Shown here one piece after another: positions 46,033 through 57,872 of a stretch of 64,000 nt of DNA. Location of the stretch: positions 496,001 to 560,000 of the forward strand of contig JAJSPD010000003.1 in assembly GCA_021307315.1 (NCBI GenBank), written 5' to 3'. The position numbers and the translations under genes are program-made. Every line of letters starts with the position of its first letter. Positions within the stretch are counted from its first letter, which is position 1. Source of the DNA: Bisporella sp. PMI_857. Lineage: Eukaryota > Ascomycota > Leotiomycetes > Helotiales > Helotiaceae. Under the pieces are notes generated by a model. The model was not told where the DNA came from and ran no database searches. It saw only the letters and a list, made by a program, of their open reading frames with translations.

Positions 46033-47556
46033 CTATTCTTTTCGATAACCAGCTTCCGCCAGACCAGCACCCAAAGCCTCAATTGCTTGCTCAATATGAC
46101 CACGCGAAGGATCGGTCTACGTTGATATGTTAGGACTGTAACTGCAACTGCTCAAGGAAAACTTACAACGCTTACGCCCATGTGGCCAACCCTGATATAC
46201 TTTGTTGAAATCTCTTTGTGTAGGCCACCAGCAAAAATAACGCCTTTCTTCATAAGATTTGGCAACAGCTCTGGAGCTTTCACATTTTCAGGTAAGTAAA
46301 CTGCGGTCATGCCGTTGGCTTGGTCGGCAGGATCCTGTGCGAGTTGTTTCAACCCTAGGTCGGCGATTGCCTTCTTGACTTTTTGAGAAGCAGCTCGGTG
46401 AGTCGCAAAACGCTCAGACAAGGGCTTAGAAAGAATCTGGGTCAGAGATGTGTGAAGTGCATGGATCAACTGTGGTGAAGGAGTTGCAAAGTATGATGGC
46501 TTTTTGTTCTCATAGTTTTGCATAACTACATAGGGGTTAGTTAAATATAGTATACGCAGCAGTTGTTGAACTTACTTGGCAGCCAATTTTTGAAAGATGC
46601 AAAATAGGAGCCTGGTGGACCCTTTCTGTTTTGGAACGATTTGATGGCTCTGCCACTGTACATGGAAATGGATAAACCAGCCGGGCAGCCAATTGCTTTC
46701 TGGCTGGCAGTAATAACACCATCTAGTTGCCATTTGTCGAACTCGATCTCTTCGCAGCCTACACTGCAAACGCCATCCACAATTACGAGTGTTTCCGGAG
46801 AGACCCTGTGCACTAACTCAGACAAGGCCTTCAGCTCACTGAGAACACCGGTCGAAGTATCGACATGAGTCACAGTCAGCAGCTTGTACTTTTTCTCTTT
46901 CAAGGCCTTCTCAATTTCAGGAAGTTGAGGTCGTGATCCAATAGGAGCCTTTAGCTGTGTGGCTTTTACACCATATGTTTCGAAGCAGTCTGAAAAGGAG
47001 TCTGCGAAGTACCCCGTGTGTAGAACCAAGACATCATCACCAGGTTCAGCCAAATTCGCCGCCACCAGATCCCACCCTAGTGTTCCGGAACCTGATATAA
47101 CAAAGGGCTGCGAAGAAGGGTCGGTGGTTTGGAAGAGCTTTCTCAACAATGAAAGAGTCTCTCCAAACGTTGCGACAAACGGCGCGCCGACATGACTCTG
47201 ACTACGTTGTTCTTAATCAGCGTTTGTCCAAGTTTGTACAGATGTAGTTCGGCAAGAGCTCTGAGAGTATACCTGAAGTGGCCCATAGACTGTAGGACTG
47301 CATCATCAAACTCAATCGGTCCTGGGATCAGCAGGGTGGGGTGGTCTGGTTGAGTCGACATATTGGGCTTATTTGAGTCTGTATTCAAGTATCTTGTCTG
47401 TGCTGCTTGTGCTAGTGATACGGAGTAAGATATATCAGAGGACGGCCGAGGGCTGTCTAAATGTCGAGATATGACTTTCAATCTATCACGAGCATTCATG
47501 GGGAGCGAGCCGCGATGGATGGCGGGGTAGACTCGGCGAAAGGCTGCAAGTGCCAT
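46033..47556 (-). CDS. agx1: Alanine-glyoxylate aminotransferase, Agx1 type
   Basis: Four exons (47556-47273, 47201-46576, 46525-46167, 46116-46033) encode 450 residues. This PLP enzyme converts glyoxylate and alanine to glycine and pyruvate. Blocks are LLIPGPIEFDDAVLQSMGHF, SGSGTLGWDLVAANL, HVDTSTGVLSELKAL, VDGVCSVGCEEIEFDKW and ITASQKAIGCPAGLS with PLP-Lys263. The C-terminus ends RKE, so no PTS1. A ~65-residue N-terminal extension (MALAAFRRVYPAIHRGSLPM) looks like a mitochondrial presequence. A second Met at residue 66 gives a 385-residue form, the length of yeast Agx1. The frame is open even further upstream (to 47820) without coding character. Confidence 0.92.
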
Positions 47557-48902
47557 TCGTTGATTGGACAATGGGTATGCACTGGAGGAGGGGAAAAAAG
47601 ATCTGCTTTGGGATTGAGGAATGAAGAATGAATAATAAGAATATTGGAATACTACTGGTCCCTGTGAAGATTCCTGGAAGGAGATTGTAACTCCCGGTCT
47701 CTCAATACCGTAGATGCCCGAGCTATCCCATCCATGATTATTATTTTTTTCCTTTGCATCCATGCCAAGTGGATCAGTCAGCACACACGTGCTATCTTTT
47801 TTTTGGGAAGTCTTCGTCAAATGAGTCTCGATTTATATATATATATCGAGAACCCAAAATTCAGAACTCTTGTTTATCGAGAGTGAAACTTCGAGCTTGC
47901 TTCAAAATCCTATCATTTCCACAATGCGACCAGCTATTGAACCACTCGAAAGTATCAAGGTCCATATATTCCTACCAAATAAATGCTCAGGGAGATCTAA
48001 TAGCTATACATTCCGAGATATCTCCATAGGCGTCAAGCCCACAAGTCCCAACCTCCGCGCTAGGAGAGCTGCCACCACCAGGAAAACTGGTTAAGGATAA
48101 TGCCGAATCATTCTTCTGCTCAACCGCATTTCAGTCCGAGTCTTGAATGGGCATGGCTTGTCACGTACAAGAGTACTATCTCTAAGTCTTTCCTGTCTCG
48201 AACTCGGAGTGGGTTTTAGCCTGTCTTCCAATTGTGAACCTTCTTCAGGGCTGGCCAAGTTAAGTTTAACGTGAATGTTTCCTTTGCCAAAATAGATCAG
48301 CAGGATTAGCTTCCATTTGTCTGTGTTCATAGTATTAGATCATACGATGTCCAGGTTCTCTTAGTTAAATTCATAGAAATCTGAACTCGAGAATATTGTA
48401 CTGGTCAAGATTTGCCAGACATGCACATGAAATGGAGAATATAGATGTTATGGACATGTTGAATATCTTTGTGAGCACATACACGGTGGAGCCTTGCTCA
48501 AATGGATCTCAATCATGCTGTTTGCGCTAACAAATAATAGATTCATTAAACACTGATGAAGAACGTGAGGTTTTCTTTAGGCGCTTTGGCTTTGCTGTTG
48601 TGGATATTGCGCTCAAAGACATCTCCTGAACTTTGATGGAAATAATATTCATCCGTCTACGGGTATTTGTTGGGTAAGGATCGGATTCCGTGGGCACCGA
48701 CGGACGTGGGATTCGGCTATGCCATACTAAAAGCAGTTTAGCGCATCATTGGACTGGGGCCATTTCACTGTCTAATAGCCCATCTTATAGAGTGAAATGT
48801 CCATGAGAGCTCCTATGACAATCAAACAGCTATTTTGAGGACTTGTCCATGTAGCCTCTGAAGATCTGCTTTGTTCCTTTGACAAAAGCCATAACTTACA
48901 AT
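47557..48902. other. Divergent intergenic region
   Basis: 1.35 kb between the agx1 start and the DHA1 transporter start. Short ORFs here (47754-48330) show no family features. The region includes both promoters. Confidence 0.6.
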
Positions 48903-50637
48903 ATGGGGCGTATCGCCATCGGGATCGGAACCTTCTTTTCTCAGAAGAGAGTCTCGCCTGCAACTCCACCACCATATTTCCTTAGTTTCCGCTCCTCGAA
49001 AATGTTCATCTTAACCACGATATGTATAGCTGTATTTTCGGACATTTTTTTATACGGAATCATCGTCCCCGTCGTACCGTTCGCTCTTCATGAACGTGCT
49101 CGAGTGCCCGAATCTCAGTCGCAAAGCTATGTCTCTATCTTGTTGTCGGTCTATGGGGCTGCACTCTTGGTCTCGTCTCCGATCTGCGGGTGGTTCGCGG
49201 ATAGATCCTCTAGTCGCCGAATGCCTTTGTTAATAGGGTTAGTTGCATTAGGAAGTAGTACGGTAATGTTGTGCCTGGCAAGGCACGTGGAAGTAATGAT
49301 AATAGGACGGGTACTTCAAGGATTCTCTGGAGGAATCGTTTGGACCACAGGCATAGCTCTGCTGGTTGACACTGTTGGAGAGAAAGACATAGGGCAGGTG
49401 TTAGGCTGGGTGTCTCTCAGTATGTCTGTTGGCATTTTGTTAGCGCCTTTGGTTGGAGGGCTCCTATACGAGAAATCGGGATATTATGCGGTTTTTTATG
49501 TGGCCTTCGCCCTCGTAGCCGTGGACATCGTTCTCCGTCTCGTCTTAGTCGAGAAGAAGATTGCCCGGCAGTGGTTGGAGGAGAATTCTGATGTAGGAAG
49601 AAGTCAATCAGGCACACCTCCAGGAAACTCTGTTGTGGAGCATTCGCCCATTGAGGGTTTGGAAGAGAAATCTACGGAGGAAAATATCAAAGATGGGACA
49701 TATACAACAACTGCGTTGTCAGACATTAAAGCACCACGTCCTTCCACCTTAGCCAAAGCAGCTCGAAGGAGTAAATATCCACCAGTGCTCACCCTCCTTA
49801 AGTCGAGGAGGCTACTTGCTGCACTGTGGGGATGCATTGTCCAAGGCTCGCTTCTGACAGCCTTCGACAGTGTTATTCCCCTTTATGTTCAAGAGATATT
49901 CGGGTGGAATGCTATCGGTGCAGGTCTTGTGTTTCTGGCAGTTATAGTGCCAAGCTTCGTGGCTCCAGTCGCAGGTTGGCTATCAGACCGTCACGGGCCA
50001 CGGTATATAGTCGTCACTGGCTTTCTACTAGCAATACGTAAGCACCCATATTTCTAAAATAATTTGTTAATTCTTTTCAGGTGGAACGGGAGCTTGGAAG
50101 CCGGTTCAAGGACCCCTTTGTTCTGCTACAGTGGCTCTAAATACAACTTCAAAGCTCCTAGCTCCTACCTAATCTTTGAAAGATCATAAGTGCTAATTCG
50201 TTGAAGCTCTGTGGATCGCTCTACGATACGTCACTTATAACTCGATGGGGCAGAAGGTGCTGCTCTGCGCATTGTTAGCGATGATTGGCTTCTGTCTGGC
50301 TATTCTTATGCCTCCGCTCTCTGCAGAGATCACATATGTAGTAGCAGCGAAAGAGAAGAAGCATCCAGGACTGTATGGACCCAACGGGGCATATGCTCAA
50401 GCCTATGGACTATTCATCGCAGCATTTGCGGCGGGAACAATGATAGGTCCCGTCTGGGCAGGGTACGTTCGGGGTGTTGCTGGTTGGGGCACGATGAGTT
50501 GGTCTTTAGGAATCCTGAGCTTTGCTGCGGCCGTGCCCTGTCTCATTTTCACTGGAGGGTTGTACACAAAAACGAATGGGAAGATTTGGCGTGAGAGGAA
50601 TAATCCTGAAACTCCTAGTCCTAGTGCAGCAGCTTAG
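48903..50637 (+). CDS. MFS transporter, DHA1 (vesicular-amine-transporter-like) family
   Basis: Two exons (48903-50037, 50207-50637) encode 521 residues with 12 predicted helices. Helix 1 is FILTTICIAVFSDIFLYGII. The MFS motif A region is ICGWFADRSSSRRMPLLIG and its second-half copy is VAGWLSDRHGPRYIVVTG. The motif near GRVLQGFSGGIVWTTGIALL is typical of fungal DHA1 proteins annotated next to SLC18. A charged loop of ~85 residues separates the halves. The 169-nt intron is long and has a strong-looking internal acceptor (TTTTCAG at about 50080) whose use would lead to an early stop. The join to 50207 restores helix 9 (AIPLWIALRYVTYN). Substrate unknown. Confidence 0.85.
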
Positions 50638-50762
50638 TTCTGCAGCGTTTGCATAGCATAGCGAAAGGCGTTCGAATCATAGGTGCATTTGAACAGCAGC
50701 ACCATACATGCTTAATTCATCAAGAGATCCCAATTTTACATTTATTGTGTTTTCCCACTTGG

Positions 50763-52668
50763 CTAAGCCAAGAATTGCATAAGAGCATTTAGCATATCCT
50801 TCGTCATTGTTTCCTCCTCTGAGTTTCCGACGATTGCATCGAGTTGCTCTAGGTAGAAATCAGTATAATTCGCTGAAAGGCAAAGGAGAAGGCGTACCCT
50901 GGATTGTTGCCTTAACATCAGCGAAAGACTCATCACGGTCTGCAAGAAGACTTTGTATCCTCATACTCGCCCCATCGTCTTCTGCTATTAGCCATGCTAA
51001 GATAACGTCGATGGTTTGTAAACAGAACAGACCAGCATCTAGTCTTCTTGAGTCCCATTCATCAGCCATCTCCTCACGCTCCTCAGCATCCAATCTCTGT
51101 TGCTCTTTTCGAATCTCCTCATTAACAGCTGATACCCTCGCAGCATAGTCCCTTCGTAACTTCAGCAATTTTTCGAGCTTGCTGTAATCTTTTTCTACGA
51201 ATTTTGCAAGCGTCCGTATTCGCCCTGCTGAATTCGCTGGCAATGATCGTAGAAGTGAGGAGAATATTCCGAGTAGATGCTCTGTCGTCTGGCCATCCTG
51301 TTTCTTCATGAACATGCCAAACACGACCTTGAGCCCAGCTGCCTCAACTAGTTGCTCACAAACACTTGCTCCTAATTGTCCACCTACTGCATGGTCTATC
51401 AATCTGATTGCTCGAGATCTGCTCTTGTTGCCTTCCTTAATCATAATCAAACCGAGCTCGACACCCTCAGCTTCAATAAACTTGCTCTTCCCTTCTGGCT
51501 CATCTACTAGACATGTCAAACAATCAAAAACGTTCTCGACAAACTCCTCCTCCTCGGTCCCTTTGACAGGGTCTCGTTTTCGATACGCAGCAAGTATCTG
51601 TAGCAGAAGATCTACGCCATCTAAATTGCAAAATTTCCTTCGATTGGTGGTTGACGACTGTAATAAAATGGCCAGGACCTCCGCAGCATATTGCTTATTT
51701 TGACCGACTTGTGACTCTTTTTTTGATATCCGCTCAAGTAGCCACTTCAGTACAGTTGTATCTTGGCCAATCTTTTCTGCGATTGAGGCTCTTGAAGCTA
51801 GATTTTCTAACACGCTTAGCCCATGGTAGACACCACTCCTATCTGACTCGTTCTCTTCATCAAAGCGAGAGAAATTTGAGATCAAGAGATCCAGTAAATC
51901 TGCCTCAATCATAGCATCCACGATGGCATCCCATTGTTCTTGTTCTGCCTCCACATCTTCGTCCGTAAGTTCGCTGACTATCTCGATTGCGTCGATAGCG
52001 ATGTCTGTATTCTCATGCGCCAACAAGGAAACCAAACTACCCACACAACCAAGCTTCGCAAATTCTTCGTAAAGCTCCGAATGTTCCGTTAGAATAGATA
52101 GTGCTTTGATATCCGCATCTAGATCCGCTTCACTTGCCATAAACTTTGGTGGATTTCCTTCAAATTTGGCTCTCATTTCTGCATTTTTGGTGATCTTCCT
52201 TTCGAAATTGAGGGCAAGCTTCCGCAACCATGTCGCATCAATCTTCTCAGGAGCTATCTCTGCCTCTTCCTGGCCCGTCATAAAATCAAGGATCTCATTT
52301 TCCTGTCTACTCACGCCGCTCTCAAAAAAACGACCTTCTTCATCATCGCCAAGATCGGGCCCATACTCTTGATCATCATCAGATGGTGCAGACGGCCCAG
52401 CTTCGATATCTTCGTCTTGTATACTGACAGATCGTCCGCCGCTTTTGACATGCCCATTCGACGCGAGCTTCGCGGATTTGTATATCTCATCTGGAGAATG
52501 AAATAAGTATGCGCAAATAATTAAGATAAAGATCATACATACTCGGATCTCGACTAGCATCTAACTTGCGCTTGTTGCTAGGCAAGGCAGGTTTCTAGAT
52601 CCTATGAGCTTGAGCATTCTCCTCTGAGAGTGTTAGCATACCTTGAACAAGTCGTCAATGCTCGTCAT
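50763..52668 (-). CDS. Beta-catenin-like protein 1 (CTNNBL1)
   Basis: Four exons (52668-52642, 52594-52543, 52490-50898, 50848-50763) encode 585 residues. The start MTSIDDLFKKPALPSNKRKL and DPNEIYKSAKL are the standard N-terminus, with a KRK nuclear signal. An armadillo-repeat body follows from about residue 100, including SILTEHSELYEEFAKLGCVG, LVSLLAHENTDIAIDAIEIV, DRSGVYHGLSVLENLASR and FDCLTCLVDEPEGKSKFIEA. The tail is EQLDAIVGNSEEETMTKDML. CTNNBL1 binds Prp19-complex components (CDC5L) and is linked to pre-mRNA splicing. Exon 1 is 27 nt. The gene is tail-to-tail with the DHA1 transporter (125 bp). Confidence 0.93.
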
Positions 52669-53003
52669 TGTGTCTTCATCCGTTGCCCGAGAATAATGAA
52701 GTGCTCACGCTTCCGCAGGCATAGTAATCTCAATTGTACATGCCGGGGAAGAAATTGATACAACAATATATCTCCACCAAGCTACCGTATCGCGCAGATG
52801 CTGCAGCTCTCAAATTTAGGACAGGGATTGAGGTTGAGACCCAGTTTTCACGTGACGCTAACCATTTACAATTCCCATTGATTGATTAGTGACCAAACCA
52901 TTCCTCTTCATCGCTCATCTGGCCGTTCTCGTTGGGTTTTACGACTTTCATTTTCAGTATCTTTACATAAGAGAAAATCTGGAACACAGTACACAACATC
53001 GCA

Positions 53004-53827
53004 ATGGCAGCATTACCGAGCCCTACACCCACAAATTCATCCTCTGTGTCAATCACATCTACTCTCCCTCAACCTCGCTCTCGTCCTTTGAAAGCTGGTT
53101 CTAGCAAAGAAGAAATTGCAAGACGGTATATTGATACCAGGTTGCTTCACATCTCAAGAAGATACGTAAAGAGGCTACAGCCTTCCAGCAACGATGAAGA
53201 AGTGCCAAGATATACCAGCATCACAGAAGTGTGTAAGGATATAACTGAGGTGGTGGATGTGATTTGGCTAACAGGCACACGTGAGTACAGCACCTTGGAT
53301 ACATGATCCACAGCTTCTAAATCATGAACACAGCTCATCTTCAAGTTCCATATCTTATGGATATAGCATTAGCTGTAGTTTCGTATCTCCCAGGCTTTCC
53401 GGGTGCGCCGAAGCCTACCTTTGCATTGCTGAATAAACTAGATCGTGCATTCTCTAGTCTGTTAAAAGGGAAGGATAGTGGTACAGGAAGTCCGCTTCCA
53501 GGCTTTAATTTAGGCAAGAACGTTGGGTTTAGTAAAACTGATATGGTCCGGTGCAAGAGCCTTTTTGAGAGAACTAGACTAGTTGCAGTTGAGGTTATGG
53601 GGAAAGATCTTGAGGCAGAGCAGGAAGAGGGCAATGATGAATCAGAATCCGAGAATGGAATGGATGTCGATGATCCACTTGATATGGAGATTGGTGGAGT
53701 CTATCAAGAATCCATTGAGATACTGGGGGAGTTGCTGGCAAGTGAGGCTGAGAATAATGATCTCAGACAAGCCTGGCCTGGCGCAGAGATGGAGGCGATA
53801 ACAGATGTGGGCATTCCGCTTTCGTAA
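53004..53827 (+). CDS. Conserved-looking fungal protein, unknown function
   Basis: Two exons (53004-53280, 53334-53827; intron 53 nt) encode 256 residues. The protein is mostly helical: EEIARRYIDTRLLHISRRYV, SITEVCKDITEVVDVIWLTG, VPYLMDIALAVVSYLPGF, and FALLNKLDRAFSSLLKG. An acidic region with NGMDVDDPLDMEIGGVYQES follows near the C-terminus. I have a memory of similar proteins across filamentous ascomycetes, some with misleading database names, but I know no domain and no experiment. It starts 335 bp from the divergent CTNNBL1 gene and may share its promoter. Confidence 0.75.
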
Positions 53828-54637
53828 GCCAGGCGTGACTGCAATTTGAATAGGCGAAAATGGTACGCGATCTTTCCTATTTTCAGTCCGGGACAATTAT
53901 TCTGACATTCAAGCAGAAAAGCAGAAAACAGAAGCTTTCAAGGCTCATTTCAGCCCCATAATAAAGCCGAGTCTGGTTGGTCTGCATAAAGATAAAATAA
54001 GGTGTTGCGATATATCACATACCCATTTTCATTTTCATATGTCACTAACTAGAGTTAGTCCACGAGTTCTGCTCACAATGTACGAACGCCAAACCTTCTT
54101 AAAGTCTCCTTTAGTTCCAACAAGATCCTCTTAATGCCTTGAACAGCAGCCTTGCATTTAATGTAATCTACCATCCAGAATGTACAACTTAGAGCTCTAG
54201 TGACCTGGATAGCGCTTTCCCGTTATAGTATTGTCAATACGACTGAATGAGGAAGGATCTCTTGAGCCTACCAATTCTGGGAGAATTTATTCCACGGTCA
54301 CGGCCGCAACCACGCTCCATCGCCTCTACAAAAGAATTCGCGCTGACGCCAGCTCTGCAAATGGTTTGGGTATATATGCGTCGAAAACCCAATACTTAAC
54401 TTTGAAGTCTCTGGCCACATATGTCACGCCGTCTACAACTCCCTCCTACCAGGTTACACTTTTGTTTAAAACGGACTATCAGATGAGCTGACTTGATCCG
54501 CAGACTATGCACTCAAGCTCCCTCTTCTAGGAAATCGCTAATTCTTACCTGGTAATTTGTCAATTGTGACCAGTTGGATTGTTCCCGCTCGCCAGAGACT
54601 GTACTCTACATAAACTATCAATGGAGCATCTACTACG
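53828..54637. other. Intergenic region
   Basis: 810 bp between two plus-strand genes. The ORF at 54231-54491 is not convincing. Nothing else is recognised. Confidence 0.55.
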
Positions 54638-55357
54638 ATGCCTATGTATAATGCTCTCGGAACGGCAGTGAAGCTGAGGGCTTGGGATCCAGCAAAGCCA
54701 TGGTCTAATTACACCAGCGAAAACAGGGGGGAGATGCTACAAGAGGAGACATTCGAGCTGAGGCTAGCCAGACTTCGATCACTGGCGCGGCAGCCTATCC
54801 AGACGGGCCCAGCTAAAGGTTGCATATATGAAGATCTAAGAGAGGAGTAAGTGGCTTTTAAGACACAGGTTTATGTATTGTCTAAAGCATTCAAAGAGCA
54901 ATTATCTTGTACCAGAATAATGTAGATACTGACGCCAAAATGCTGTAGGGCTTTTGGAGATTCTGCTCAACTCCGATTCTTCGATGACACAATGCCTTTT
55001 TTTCTTGTGAAGGTTGGGAGAGACCTGCTGTTGCCCAGACCACATCAGTCGCTTCCGAGGAGCCAGGTTCATGACGGCTCTCCTGATTCTGGCGATCTCT
55101 CTGGTATGCCCACGTCATTGCTATCAGGAGGATCTAGCCCCGTATCAGCGCAGCTATCTGCAAAAATGAAACACAAAATCTTAGATCCGAATGAATTCAT
55201 CAAGCCGATCACAAAACCAACACCAATACAGGTCGTGGTCGACTTGTCACCAAAATCTTTAATGCCAAGTCTTGTCAGCTTCAAACCACAAGAGTTCGTA
55301 AATCGTTTCCCAGCTAGGCTGGCTGGTTATACGCTTACTGACGCATCCACATCGTAG
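54638..55357 (+). CDS. Orphan protein A, unknown function
   Basis: Two exons (54638-54846, 54949-55357; intron 102 nt) encode 205 residues. I do not recognise a family. The N-terminal 80 residues are mixed and helical (ETFELRLARLRSLARQPIQT). The middle is AFGDSAQLRFFDDTMPFFLV, followed by a Ser/Pro linker and an ordered-looking end (HKILDPNEFIKPITKPTPIQ, LVSFKPQEFVNRFPARLAGY). There is no signal peptide and no membrane span. The intron joins two protein-like frames in phase, which supports a real gene. The next orphan gene begins 200 bp downstream on the same strand, so the two could be one longer locus. Confidence 0.5.
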
Positions 55358-55556
55358 CATCTGCGTGACGATTTACTTAAATGGCGAGTTAACTCAGTGT
55401 CGGCTGATTCGACCCAGAAATAATGCTACACTCATACGTAAAGATGGGTTCGACGAATCGCAACATCAATATTCGGGAAGACGGGTAGATACGGGGGTAG
55501 AGGTAAGAGAATTCACAGAGCAAATTATCAGCCAGAGCCTATGACAAACATCAACT

Positions 55557-57872
55557 ATGGCTAGAGCGCTCGGCAACAAGAAGGCTGACACCCACCAGCT
55601 CCCTTGGGCGATTAACCCAGTATCATTACCAGTGACTGTTGGAGAAGAGACAAGAGGCACGAAATATGCATCGTTGGAAGAGCGCTGGTTCGCGGTGAAT
55701 AGTCTACTATCCCAGGAAATTGAGCTATGGGAGAATTATGGTAGCCCCCCTAGCCCGATGAGAAGTTATCTAGAGAATTTATCAAAGCTTTCTGTCCCTG
55801 AAAGCAAATGCAGGCATGATGAGCTCGGTGCCAAGGCTGGAATTATCGATGTTATCATTACTTTGGGCAGAGTCGGGAAGAGTCGTCATAAGAAAGCCTT
55901 GGATCAACCAGGGCGCAAACTTCCGGAAAGCTTCTGCGGAATTGGCCATGTCTGGACGGTGGCTCCACAAGAGACGAAACAGAAGAAATCCTCGGCATTG
56001 AATGCCGCAGGTTTAGGCAAAACGTCTGGCGCATCCAAAGAATCTCCATCGTATTCAAATAATGCTGAGTTGACGGACGTAACTGAAAAATCACGCGCTG
56101 AGACAAAAAACGTACACCAGTTGTCTATGGTTACCCAAGTCACTATAGATAGCAGACAGTTCGAAGAGCCGATGCTTTGGGAAAGGTCCACAGCAGGAAC
56201 CCACTCTTATCCTCCAGCTCGAGAATATCTCCTACAAGGTGTCGTGGACAGTGGCAAGAAATCGGGATTTCATCCAATGCACCCGAAAGGGCCAAGGAGT
56301 ATTCCAAGAAAGAGGTACAGAGGTGCAGAGAACTCAAAAAAGCTAGACGAGTTTTCTAAGGGCGGATTTGATCTAGCCCCGTATATGGCCACTCGTTCTA
56401 GATTATTTCAAATTGATTCTAATGTGCCAACAAGGGAGATCATCCACAGTCAGCTACCCTCGAATCAAAATCAAAGTTCTGATCGAGCGCATACCAAAGT
56501 GTCTACGGTACGTTCGGTATCCCAAGCAGAAACGAAAATCGAGACTGCTCAGAACATTCGTGGTATTGCTTCCCCCATTCAAGGAGTCCACGAACGCAAT
56601 ATTGCTCAGATCGAGTTTGAAGGCAGAAATTGGCACTCAAATATAGAGGAATCAGAAGACTCGTCAAGCATGGTCATGAACAGGAACATCTTAGCCACAG
56701 CCGAGAAACATAAAATGGCGCCGCATCCGACCACTAGAATAACATTTTCCACTAAATATAGTAAATACTCGACGTTAGTCGATCGTCACAAATTCTCCTC
56801 TCTCAATCTGCAAGAAACACCGGAAAACACAAAAGGGGGCATCAAAGGCCCCTCGAGGAGTCTACCAAAGCGTCTTAGAGCGGAGAGTAATCTGCCATCG
56901 ATCAATAGCGACCAGAGTGAAGAGCAACCAGTGAAGAGAAAGAGACCTACCCATCGATCAATGTCGGCCAGAGAATTAGGTGCGCTTTTCGAGCCTCATC
57001 GGGCCTATATGGGAGTTGACGAATCTTTGGGTACATCATTCCGAGAAGATGGGCGAAGTTTAAGACGAGCAAGCACTCGGGATCCTTTCATAATTAGCGG
57101 AAGAGGAGATCAATCAATGTTAAGAGAGCTTATGACTACTCCCAATGCGCAACACGAGAATCAGCCAAGCACCATCAATTCGAATCACATGACAATGCCA
57201 GATAATATTCGGAACGAGATCCTCGCACCGATTCCTCATGAGAAAAAGAGTGTTAACAAGCTTGTGTCACATGCTAGCCATGATGCATGTGCTTCGAACC
57301 CAATCAGCTACTTCCTTGACATCACGCCGCGGCGTTATAACCAGACAGCTGAGGGATCAAATACACCTTTATCAAAAGATGGGTTGAAAATGACCAAAGC
57401 CTCATCATCAAGGCCAACTCGGGCTCTTACAACAAATGGTACTATCACTGTATCTAAGCCAAGACAAGCACGATCTTCTCTCTCAAACCCGGGGCATAGG
57501 CTGCCTTCCCCTAGTAGACTGAGCGGTGAGGCAGAATCAACCATTATTGTTTCCCCGGCGGTAGAACCTGAATGCGGCGGCCATTCCAGCTTAGCCAGGC
57601 TCATGCCTAGCAAAAGCTCTGAAAGTTTAGGCCCAACTGCAGGAACACCTGGCAATGCATTTGCAACAAGAAACTTAGAATCTCCAAGAGAATGGAAGCC
57701 AAATTCCTTATGCGATGATTCTGTTGTCGGGTATCTGCACACACCAGACTGGCCAGATACTGAATTAGATCCTACTGCTGGCAGACCAGTCAGAGCAATC
57801 CGCCAAGAAAGGGAAGGGGTTTTTCGTGCCAGTGGTGTTCTTATGGGAGTCCGGTTCGTTGTTGGAATATGA
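55557..57872 (+). CDS. Orphan protein B, 771 residues, mostly disordered
   Basis: A single open frame of 771 codons. Only the first ~110 residues look folded (SLEERWFAVNSLLSQEIELW, MRSYLENLSKLSVPESK, AGIIDVIITLGRVGKSRH). The remainder is Ser/Thr/Arg-rich and disordered, with basic patches such as PVKRKRPTHRSMSARELG that could be nuclear signals. There are no recognised domains, signal peptide or membrane span. A frame this long is very unlikely by chance. A 260-codon frame on the opposite strand (58117-57335) is its shadow. The ending GVFRASGVLMGVRFVVGI is again ordered. Confidence 0.65.
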   Translation: MARALGNKKADTHQLPWAINPVSLPVTVGEETRGTKYASLEERWFAVNSLLSQEIELWENYGSPPSPMRSYLENLSKLSVPESKCRHDELGAKAGIIDVIITLGRVGKSRHKKALDQPGRKLPESFCGIGHVWTVAPQETKQKKSSALNAAGLGKTSGASKESPSYSNNAELTDVTEKSRAETKNVHQLSMVTQVTIDSRQFEEPMLWERSTAGTHSYPPAREYLLQGVVDSGKKSGFHPMHPKGPRSIPRKRYRGAENSKKLDEFSKGGFDLAPYMATRSRLFQIDSNVPTREIIHSQLPSNQNQSSDRAHTKVSTVRSVSQAETKIETAQNIRGIASPIQGVHERNIAQIEFEGRNWHSNIEESEDSSSMVMNRNILATAEKHKMAPHPTTRITFSTKYSKYSTLVDRHKFSSLNLQETPENTKGGIKGPSRSLPKRLRAESNLPSINSDQSEEQPVKRKRPTHRSMSARELGALFEPHRAYMGVDESLGTSFREDGRSLRRASTRDPFIISGRGDQSMLRELMTTPNAQHENQPSTINSNHMTMPDNIRNEILAPIPHEKKSVNKLVSHASHDACASNPISYFLDITPRRYNQTAEGSNTPLSKDGLKMTKASSSRPTRALTTNGTITVSKPRQARSSLSNPGHRLPSPSRLSGEAESTIIVSPAVEPECGGHSSLARLMPSKSSESLGPTAGTPGNAFATRNLESPREWKPNSLCDDSVVGYLHTPDWPDTELDPTAGRPVRAIRQEREGVFRASGVLMGVRFVVGI

